The notes below the pieces were generated by a model. The model searched no databases. It was not told the origin of the DNA and saw nothing but the letters and a program-made list of their open reading frames with translations. Made by a program: the position numbers and the translations under genes. A stretch of 10,853 nucleotides of DNA, taken from an uncultured Aquimarina sp. Its GTDB lineage: Bacteria > Bacteroidota > Bacteroidia > Flavobacteriales > Flavobacteriaceae. Positions 1-5,647 of the stretch are shown here, piece by piece. Location: the NCBI GenBank assembly GCA_937958735.1, contig CALGNG010000220.1:1-10853 (forward strand), written 5' to 3'. Every line of letters starts with the position of its first letter. The stretch's first letter is position 1.

Positions 1-1174
1 TGCTACTACTAGTAAAGCACACACTGCTGTAAAAATTACTCCAGAGTACGATGGAGCCATTATACATGTAAATGATGCATCCCGCGCTGTAACGGTTGTT
101 GGTGATTTATTAAAACCTGATTCTAAAGAAAAATACATCTCGGATATTAAAGCAGATTACGATGTATTTAGAGAAGGTTTTTTAAAACGCACTAAAAAGA
201 AAGATTATCTAAGTATCGTAGATGCTAGAAAAAATAATTACAAAATAGACTGGGAAACTACATCTATCATAAAACCAAATCAATTAGGTATTCAAATTAT
301 AGAAGATCAAGATTTTAATGAGCTGGTCGAGTTTATAGACTGGACCCCGTTTTTTAGATCTTGGGATCTACATGGTAAATATCCTGCAATTCTTACAGAC
401 GAAGTCGTTGGAGAACAGGCCACCGAATTGTTTAAAGATGCTACCGAAATGTTGGAGCAATTATTAAAAGAAAAATGGTTATCTGGAAAAGCTATTTACG
501 GTTTGTTTAAAGCTAATACGTTAGATAATGCAGACGATATCGAACTTACTTTAGATGGAGAACAAAAAGCAATATTTAGAACCCTGCGCCAACAGCTTAA
601 AAAACATGCTGGCAAACCAAACTTTGCTTTATCGGACTATATAGCCCCTAAAAGCTCTGGGAAACAAGATTATATGGGATGTTTCTGTGTTACTACAGGT
701 TTTGGAACCGAAGAAAAAGCAGCCGAATTCCAAAAGGACTTGGACGATTATAATTCTATAATGATTAAAGCTTTATCCGATCGTTTTGCCGAGGCTTATG
801 CTGAATTTTTACACAAAAAAGTACGCACAAAAGACTGGGGATATGCTATTAACGAAGGCTTATCTAATCAAGAGTTAATTAAAGAATCCTACAAAGGTAT
901 ACGTCCTGCCCCTGGTTACCCCGCTTGTCCAGACCATTTAGAAAAATTAACTATTTGGGAGGTTTTACAAGTAGAGGAAAAAATTGGAGTTACATTAACA
1001 GAAGGTTTAGCTATGTGGCCAGCGTCTTCTGTTTCTGGGTATTATTTTGGAAACGAAGAAGCCAAATATTTTGGACTGGGTAAAATAAAAACGGACCAAG
1101 TAAAAGACTTTGCAGAACGTAAAGAAATAGAATTAGAAAAAGCTGAAAAATGGTTAAGTCCTAATATAGCTTAG
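1..1174 (+). CDS. metH: Methionine synthase, cobalamin-dependent, C-terminal part (partial at left edge)
   Basis: The reading frame is open from base 2 and gives 390 residues to the TAG stop, so this is the 3' third of a protein normally about 1,200 residues long. The enzyme transfers the methyl group of 5-methyltetrahydrofolate through cobalamin to homocysteine in the cytosol. The visible part begins at the very end of the B12-binding domain (TTSKAHTAVKI, residues 2-12). It continues into the AdoMet-binding reactivation domain, which re-methylates oxidised cob(II)alamin with AdoMet and reduced flavodoxin. Diagnostic motifs are FIDWTPFF (111-118), RPAPGYPACPDH (301-312) and the SVSGYYF stretch (343-349), all close to E. 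coli MetH. The tail KWLSPNIA corresponds to the E. coli ending WLAPNLG, so the C-terminus is complete. A TTG at 428 is inside the gene and is not a start. A long hairpin follows 13 bases after the stop. The identification is very secure; the upstream domains lie outside the window. Confidence 0.97.
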   Translation, partial: ATTSKAHTAVKITPEYDGAIIHVNDASRAVTVVGDLLKPDSKEKYISDIKADYDVFREGFLKRTKKKDYLSIVDARKNNYKIDWETTSIIKPNQLGIQIIEDQDFNELVEFIDWTPFFRSWDLHGKYPAILTDEVVGEQATELFKDATEMLEQLLKEKWLSGKAIYGLFKANTLDNADDIELTLDGEQKAIFRTLRQQLKKHAGKPNFALSDYIAPKSSGKQDYMGCFCVTTGFGTEEKAAEFQKDLDDYNSIMIKALSDRFAEAYAEFLHKKVRTKDWGYAINEGLSNQELIKESYKGIRPAPGYPACPDHLEKLTIWEVLQVEEKIGVTLTEGLAMWPASSVSGYYFGNEEAKYFGLGKIKTDQVKDFAERKEIELEKAEKWLSPNIA

Positions 1175-1187
1175 TTTAAGATTTCTT

Positions 1188-1255
1188 TTTATACTGTATA
1201 TACAAAAAATAGGAGGGTTTTAAAATCCTTCTATTTTTTGTATATACAGTATAAA
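1188..1255 (+). terminator. Very long hairpin after metH, probable (bidirectional) terminator
   Basis: Two 34-base arms (1188-1221 and 1222-1255) form a near-perfect palindrome. The outer 25 pairs are perfect. The inner part in a plus-strand transcript contains only two G-U wobbles (1213/1230 and 1217/1226), with a TTTTAAAA apex. The core has the usual A-tract, stem, T-tract form (AAAAAATAGGAGG and CCTTCTATTTTTT), which fits an intrinsic terminator able to work in both directions between the convergent metH and the minus-strand genes. The arms are much longer than a normal terminator needs. A small palindromic repeat element inserted at a terminator is the alternative. Confidence 0.75.
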
Positions 1256-1262
1256 TTAATAA

Positions 1263-1385
1263 TTATTTTTCATCAAGTTGAATTTTCTTTCTTGTGTTGG
1301 CTAAACAAGCTTCACACCTATATCCATGCAATAAAATCCATAAACACCTATAGCTATCGGATTTCGAATTACACTTAAAATCCAT
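1263..1385 (-). CDS. Possible small Cys-containing protein, 40 residues (hypothetical)
   Basis: An ATG at 1385 (minus strand) opens a 40-codon frame ending in TAA at 1263. I do not recognise the protein. It has four cysteines (C5, C14, C24, C27), including a CEAC pair, and a basic stretch near its end (NTRKKIQ), which would suit a very small zinc-binding peptide. A YRC triplet occurs twice, ten residues apart, matching a 9-base DNA repeat (ACACCTATA at 1314 and 1344). It starts 32 bases after the end of the lipopolysaccharide kinase gene on the same strand and ends 7 bases before the long hairpin, so it would be the last gene of that transcript. No ribosome-binding site is visible, which is usual in this phylum. 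The short length means it could be chance or a gene remnant; only conservation in relatives would decide. Confidence 0.3.
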   Translation of the reverse strand: MDFKCNSKSDSYRCLWILLHGYRCEACLANTRKKIQLDEK

Positions 1386-1417
1386 AAAACCTGATATTCA
1401 ACATTATAAACCTCTCC

Positions 1418-2167
1418 TTACCTGCCTAATAATTTCTTCTTTAAAAACTTTTTTCGAAGCTTCTTCTTTTTAAAGTCTTTAGAATAGCCTAATAACAACG
1501 TATATAGTTTATCAAAAGGTTCATTAGAAAGTGTCGCATAATGTAATGCAATCTCTTTAATCATTCTTTTCGACATCCACATTCTACGCAGGTTAAACAT
1601 GCGATCTTCTATAGTCATTTCTTCGAACTTCATTCGGTTTAAATCAATCAAATAAAATTCGTATTTATTGGGTGCTACTTCTTTTATTAAAGTATTACCC
1701 GGAGAGTGATCTAAAAAATTAATACCTAAATTATGAAGCTTAAAAGAAAATTCTGTGAATTGTTTTATTATTTCATCTCTATTCTCATAAACAGGAGTAT
1801 CTACGACCTCTCTATATTCAAAATCAAAATTAAAATGTTCGCAAATGTAAAAACTCTTTTGTAGTCCTAACCAATTCTTTTCTTCTATATAAGCAATAGG
1901 AAAAGGAGTCCTAATCCCCATATCTATTAATTTACTAGCATAAGTAAAAGAACGTTCTGCCTTCGATTTCCTAAAATAGGCATAAGCTATCGCATTAAAC
2001 CATTTAGGGATTTTGTAGGACTTAATATTTACTTCTATTGTAGTGGTTTTTACTTTTTTTATCGTATTCCTACCTCCTTCGACTACATACGTCCCTACAG
2101 CATCAAAATTAGCTATAATCTTCTTTATTTCGCTTTGCAAAAAATAATACTTAGGGTGTAATAGCAT
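1418..2167 (-). CDS. Lipopolysaccharide kinase, Kdo-kinase/WaaP-like family
   Basis: This is a small protein-kinase-fold enzyme of about 249 residues, predicted to phosphorylate a sugar (most likely Kdo) of the LPS inner core at the cytosolic face of the inner membrane. The N-lobe holds the probable ATP-binding lysine (K49/K52 in NIKSYKIP) and the SKAERSF segment with a conserved Glu (E71), followed by MGIRTPFPIAYIE, typical of the family. The catalytic loop is LHNLGINFLDHSPGN, with D153 and N158, and the metal-binding aspartate is D175 in YLIDLNRM. The C-terminus is strikingly basic (KDFKKKKLRKKFLKKKLLGR), which suggests contact with acidic phospholipids or lipid A phosphates. An in-frame TTG at 2191 would add eight residues. 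I prefer the ATG at 2167 because the TTG lies inside a perfect -7 promoter box. The gene is divergent from the GT9 gene, which fits a joint role in core assembly. The substrate is inferred from the family. Confidence 0.85.
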   Translation of the reverse strand: MLLHPKYYFLQSEIKKIIANFDAVGTYVVEGGRNTIKKVKTTTIEVNIKSYKIPKWFNAIAYAYFRKSKAERSFTYASKLIDMGIRTPFPIAYIEEKNWLGLQKSFYICEHFNFDFEYREVVDTPVYENRDEIIKQFTEFSFKLHNLGINFLDHSPGNTLIKEVAPNKYEFYLIDLNRMKFEEMTIEDRMFNLRRMWMSKRMIKEIALHYATLSNEPFDKLYTLLLGYSKDFKKKKLRKKFLKKKLLGR

Positions 2168-2188
2168 ATTTTGGTTTAAAAAATTAAT

Positions 2189-2196
2189 CAAAGATA
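2189..2196 (-). promoter_or_regulatory. Putative Bacteroidota -7 element of the LPS kinase gene
   Basis: The minus strand reads TATCTTTG, an exact match to TAnnTTTG, about 21 bases ahead of the ATG at 2167. A TTTTTG that could act as the -33 element lies upstream near 2222-2229 (minus strand). Its spacing of about 25 bases is longer than the usual 19-21, so the assignment is tentative. If correct, transcription begins near 2182 and the TTG at 2191 cannot be the translation start. Confidence 0.4.
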
Positions 2197-2259
2197 TATG
2201 ATTTTATATTTTATTTTGTGACAAAAACAATAAATTCGCCTTGTTAATATTTCGAATTT

Positions 2260-3336
2260 ATGAAAAGAATTTTAGTCATTCAAAACAAGCGTATTGGAGA
2301 CGTACTTATTGCTAGTGTAATTGCGGAAAATATAAAAAAAGTATATCCGCAATGTACAGTGGACTTCTTTGTTTATGACTATACTACTGGAGTTATCGAG
2401 AATAACCCATACATAGATAAAATTATTACAATACAGGAAAAAGAATTAAAAAAAATTGGAGGACTAATCCATTGGGTTTTAAAAATTAGAGCAGAGAAAT
2501 ATGATATCATTTTTGATCCATATTCAAAACTTCAGAGTAAAATAATATCCTTGTTTTCTGGTGCTTCGTTACGAATTGGTTTGGTTAAACTTAATAAAAA
2601 ATTACCTCTTAATTTTTATACACAAGTGGTAAGACTATTAGAACAAAACACCCATATTTGTGGTAAAGCAATTGCTAACAGAGCTAATATGGTCGTTTCT
2701 GTTTTTGGACTAGATAATAATCTTATCGAATATGCTCCTAAAATTTTTCTTACTCCTAAAGAAAAACAATATCATAAACTTAAAGGCCACAATAAACCTG
2801 CTGTTATTATAGGCGTACTAGGTAGCACACCTATAAAATCTATGCCTGCTAAATATGTAGTGGAATTAGTAGATTATGTCTCCTCTAATTATAATGTTAA
2901 TATTATTTTTAATTATGCTCCACATCAACGAGACGAAGCTTTAAAGATTTACAACCAATGTACAAATAAAGAAAATATTCTTTTCGATATTTACGAAGAC
3001 AGTATTCGTGGATTTGTAACTTTAATGAGCCAATGTAAATTACTTATTTCTAACGAGGGTGGTAGTGTACATATTGCCAAGGCTTTAGATAAACCAACTT
3101 TTACTATTTTTTCTCCCTATATATTAAAAGAAGATTGGGCTAGTTTCGAGGATGGTATTAAACACACTTCTGTACATTTGTTAGAAGAAAAACCTTCTTT
3201 ATACAAACATCTTACCTCTTCTGACTTTAAAAAAATAGAATCAAATCCTTCAGAAATGTATTCTAAATTAACACCAGAACTTATAATACCCAAATTGGAA
3301 GCCTTTTTATTTAGACATCTAAATAATCTATCCTAA
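2260..3336 (+). CDS. Glycosyltransferase family 9 protein (ADP-heptose:LPS heptosyltransferase-like)
   Basis: This 358-residue protein has the GT-B fold of family 9, whose members transfer heptose (or another sugar) from a nucleotide donor to the LPS inner core at the cytosolic membrane face. The N-terminal Rossmann domain starts MKRILVIQNKRIGDVLIAS, where D14 aligns with the catalytic aspartate of WaaC/WaaF. The C-terminal domain carries the donor-site signatures GSTPIKSMP (188-196, with K193) and SNEGGSVHIAKAL (264-276), then PTFTIFSP (279-286). Most family members have Asp where this one has E266. There is no signal peptide or membrane segment, as expected. The gene is divergent from the LPS kinase gene across a 92-base spacer and convergent with glf. 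No clear Shine-Dalgarno site is present. The fold and family are secure. Whether the donor is ADP-heptose is not, since many Bacteroidota GT9 enzymes are untested. Confidence 0.9.
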   Translation: MKRILVIQNKRIGDVLIASVIAENIKKVYPQCTVDFFVYDYTTGVIENNPYIDKIITIQEKELKKIGGLIHWVLKIRAEKYDIIFDPYSKLQSKIISLFSGASLRIGLVKLNKKLPLNFYTQVVRLLEQNTHICGKAIANRANMVVSVFGLDNNLIEYAPKIFLTPKEKQYHKLKGHNKPAVIIGVLGSTPIKSMPAKYVVELVDYVSSNYNVNIIFNYAPHQRDEALKIYNQCTNKENILFDIYEDSIRGFVTLMSQCKLLISNEGGSVHIAKALDKPTFTIFSPYILKEDWASFEDGIKHTSVHLLEEKPSLYKHLTSSDFKKIESNPSEMYSKLTPELIIPKLEAFLFRHLNNLS

Positions 3337-3378
3337 AATAATTAGATCTGCTTTAAAATAACGTAGATCTAATTATTT
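3336..3378. terminator. Inverted repeat between convergent GT9 and glf genes, probable bidirectional terminator
   Basis: Perfect 14-base arms AAATAATTAGATCT (3336-3349) and AGATCTAATTATTT (3365-3378) enclose a 15-base loop. The left arm begins at the last base of the GT9 stop codon. The position between two converging genes suits a shared terminator, but the stem is A/T-rich and no long T-run follows it on either strand. Confidence 0.55.
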
Positions 3379-3402
3379 ATATTCGGAACAAGAACATCTA
3401 TC

Positions 3403-4512
3403 TTAAAAATCCTCTATTTCTTTTTTTACCTTTTCTAAAGCTGATGCTATAATTTGATGCATATCGTAATATTTGTACTCCGCTAACCTTCCTCCAAAAA
3501 TAACATTTGTTTCCTCTTCGCTACAACTTTTATATTGTTCGTATTTATCTTGATTTTCTTTATTATTTATCGGATAATAAGCTTCTTTTTTAGGAGTCCA
3601 ATCTTCTGGGTATTCTTTGGTTATTACAGTGTGTTTCTGTTTTCCAAATTCGAAATGTTTATGCTCTATAATTCTAGTATACGGTTGTTCCAGATCGTTA
3701 TAATTAATAACAGCATTACCTTGATAATTCTCTTCTTCAAGTATGGTACTTTCAAACCTAAGAGATCTATACTCTAATTGTCCAAACTTATAATTATAAA
3801 ATTCGTCTATTTTACCTGTAAAAACTATTTTATGGGCTTGATCCATAAAATGGTTCTTATTTTTAAAAAAATCTTCTCCAGTTATTACTTCGACACCTTT
3901 AAGTAATCCATCTATAATTTTATTATAGCCTCCTACCGGTATTCCTTGATATGTATCGTTAAAATAATTGTTATTAAAGGTATATCTTACTGGTAATCTT
4001 TTTATAATAAAAGCAGGTAATTCTGTTGCTTTTTTACCCCATTGCTTTTCTGTATAATCTTTAATTAGTGTTTCGTACACATCTTTACCTACAAGAGACA
4101 AAGCTTGTTCTTCCAAATTTTTCGGGCTTTTTTTACCCCATTTTTTAATTTGACTTTCTATAATTGCTTTAGCCTCTACTGGTTTTTTTGTTCCCCATAG
4201 TTGGTAAAAAGTATTCATATTAAATGGTAAATTATACATCTTACCTTTAGATATCGATATTGGCGAATTCACATAATTATTAAATTCTGCAAATTGATTT
4301 ACATAATCCCAGATTTTTTTACTGTTAGTATGAAAAATATGAGCACCATATTTATGAACATTTATACCTTTTACGTCTTCGCAGTATACATTTCCTCCCT
4401 TATGTTGCCTTTTATCAATTACTAAGCACTTCTTACCTGCCTTAGCCATTTCATGTGCAAAAACACTTCCAAATAAACCAGCTCCTACTATTAAATAGTC
4501 GTATTTTTTCAT
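3403..4512 (-). CDS. glf: UDP-galactopyranose mutase
   Basis: A cytosolic flavoenzyme of 369 residues, the usual length for the bacterial family, that interconverts UDP-galactopyranose and UDP-galactofuranose using reduced FAD as a nucleophile. The dinucleotide-binding motif is GAGLFG (10-15), followed by KGGNVY and KYGAHIFHT (54-62). Substrate-site signatures are DYTEKQWG (152-159), KRLPVRYT (171-178, with R176), PVGGYNKI (192-199) and YNDLEQPYTRIIEHKHF (271-287, with R280). Near the end is FGGRLAEYKYYDMHQII (339-355). R176 and R280 match the two arginines that hold the UDP diphosphate in characterised enzymes, and Y313 and Y348 are the likely phosphate-contacting tyrosines. Every key residue seems present, so the enzyme should be active. 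The ATG at 4512 is supported by the flavin motif directly after it and by a perfect -7 box upstream. A galactofuranosyltransferase-like gene is divergent from it, 55 bases away. Confidence 0.96.
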   Translation of the reverse strand: MKKYDYLIVGAGLFGSVFAHEMAKAGKKCLVIDKRQHKGGNVYCEDVKGINVHKYGAHIFHTNSKKIWDYVNQFAEFNNYVNSPISISKGKMYNLPFNMNTFYQLWGTKKPVEAKAIIESQIKKWGKKSPKNLEEQALSLVGKDVYETLIKDYTEKQWGKKATELPAFIIKRLPVRYTFNNNYFNDTYQGIPVGGYNKIIDGLLKGVEVITGEDFFKNKNHFMDQAHKIVFTGKIDEFYNYKFGQLEYRSLRFESTILEEENYQGNAVINYNDLEQPYTRIIEHKHFEFGKQKHTVITKEYPEDWTPKKEAYYPINNKENQDKYEQYKSCSEEETNVIFGGRLAEYKYYDMHQIIASALEKVKKEIEDF

Positions 4513-4526
4513 ACTTTTATTTTCAA

Positions 4527-4534
4527 CAAAATTA
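4527..4534 (-). promoter_or_regulatory. Putative -7 element of glf in the divergent glf/GT spacer
   Basis: The minus strand reads TAATTTTG, an exact fit to TAnnTTTG, 14 bases ahead of the glf ATG, implying a leader of fewer than ten bases. No good TTTG is found about 20 bases upstream; the nearest triplet there is TGG. In the opposite direction I see no equally good box for the glycosyltransferase gene in this 55-base spacer. Confidence 0.35.
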
Positions 4535-4567
4535 AAATTTATTTTCTTTTAAAACCACTCTAATCTT

Positions 4568-5605
4568 ATGTATTACATCGCTAGAAATTACAAGTCTGTT
4601 TTTAATGCTGCAGGTAAAGCTAAAATAGATTGTGAAACTTCTTTAGAAAGGTTAGGTTTTAAAAACTTAGGTTTTAAACAGTCTTCTATACCCAATTCTG
4701 TTATAGGTACCTTGAAAAATTTCTTTGGCATTTCTTTAGCTTTAATTAGGCTACCATTAAATTCCACTCTTTGCACCCAATATCCAAATAGTAAATTTAG
4801 AAACTTAATTTTATCCATTGCAAAATTAAAAAGTTGTAAGGTTATTACCATAGTCCATGATGTAAAATGCTTAAAAGGAAGACAAGAAAATATAAATAAA
4901 GAACTTTCTCAAATTATTACTTCAGATGCTATAATAGTACATAACCAGTCTATGAAACAGTGGTTTTTGGAACAAAACACAAAAACACCGATAATAGTTC
5001 TGGGGATTTTTGATTATATCTCTGAAAAAAAACCTATTCAAAACCAAAATACTACTATTCCAAACCATTTTAGTATTGCTTATGCTGGTGGGTTTTCTGA
5101 AGGAAAGAACTCCTATATTTATAATTTTGATTTATTGGAAAACAAAAGTTATAATTTAAAATTATACGGAATAGGCTTTGACCCTCAAAAAAGAAAAGTT
5201 AATGAAAAAGAATCTATTATAAATTATCAAGGTTCTTTTCCATCGGATCAAATTGCTTATAATATCACTGCAGATTTTGGATTAATTTGGGATGGTGTTT
5301 CTACCGAATCGTGTAGTGGACAGTATGGCCAATACCTTAAATACAATAACCCACATAAAACTTCTCTTTATATTTTATGCGGCCTTCCTGTAATTGTATG
5401 GAAAGAGGCCGCTATAGCTTCCTTTATTTTAGAAAATAATTTAGGTATTAGTATTTCTAACTTAAAAGATTTAAATAAAACACTTGAAAGTATCTCTAAA
5501 GAAGATTATAGAGCTATGAAAGAAAATGTTATAAAGTTGCAAGATGATATTATGAGTGGAGAATTTATAAGTAGAGCCGTAAATAAATCTTTAGAGTTAA
5601 TTTAA
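4568..5605 (+). CDS. Glycosyltransferase of the WbbI/Gtf3 family, probable galactofuranosyltransferase
   Basis: A 345-residue GT-B enzyme resembling the group that contains the E. coli beta-1,6-galactofuranosyltransferase WbbI and streptococcal Gtf3. The N-terminal half has TQYPNSKF (70-77), ITIVHDVKCLKG (93-104) and the VHN..M..WF segment (124-133). The C-terminal half has AYAGGF (171-176), NYQGSFPSDQIAY (219-231) and GLIWDG (238-243). It ends with the highly characteristic YNNPHKTSLYILCGLPVIVW (259-278), followed by KEAAIASFI. No signal peptide or membrane anchor is visible, so it should act at the cytosolic membrane face on a lipid-linked or LPS-core acceptor. Divergent placement beside glf, which makes UDP-galactofuranose, strongly suggests galactofuranose is the donor sugar. 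Family members also transfer glucose, so this remains an inference from context. The ATG at 4568 is the only sensible start. The gene converges on the kinase gene with 42 bases between them and no obvious hairpin. Confidence 0.85.
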   Translation: MYYIARNYKSVFNAAGKAKIDCETSLERLGFKNLGFKQSSIPNSVIGTLKNFFGISLALIRLPLNSTLCTQYPNSKFRNLILSIAKLKSCKVITIVHDVKCLKGRQENINKELSQIITSDAIIVHNQSMKQWFLEQNTKTPIIVLGIFDYISEKKPIQNQNTTIPNHFSIAYAGGFSEGKNSYIYNFDLLENKSYNLKLYGIGFDPQKRKVNEKESIINYQGSFPSDQIAYNITADFGLIWDGVSTESCSGQYGQYLKYNNPHKTSLYILCGLPVIVWKEAAIASFILENNLGISISNLKDLNKTLESISKEDYRAMKENVIKLQDDIMSGEFISRAVNKSLELI

Positions 5606-5647
5606 AACGACTTACTTACAGATCATTTAATAACCTAAATAGTAAAC

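Noticed and set aside
428..1174. A free-standing 248-residue gene starting at TTG 428.
   Set aside because: The same frame is open to base 2 and encodes contiguous MetH sequence upstream, so this is only the tail of a gene cut by the window edge.
2197..2259. A promoter for the GT9 gene (TAATATTTCG or TAAATTCG before ATG 2260).
   Set aside because: The first box is too close to the start codon, the second has one mismatch, and neither has a convincing TTTG at the right spacing.
3535..3777. Plus-strand 80-residue hydrophobic frame that could pass for a small membrane protein.
   Set aside because: It lies wholly antisense to the well-conserved glf coding sequence; the Phe/Ile richness comes from reading A-rich codons on the opposite strand.
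4588..4851. Minus-strand 87-residue frame opposite the WbbI/Gtf3-like gene.
   Set aside because: It is antisense to conserved glycosyltransferase sequence, with no recognisable features and no promoter.
5606..5647. A terminator between the convergent glycosyltransferase and kinase genes.
   Set aside because: I found no stem longer than a few bases and no T-run in this 42-base spacer.
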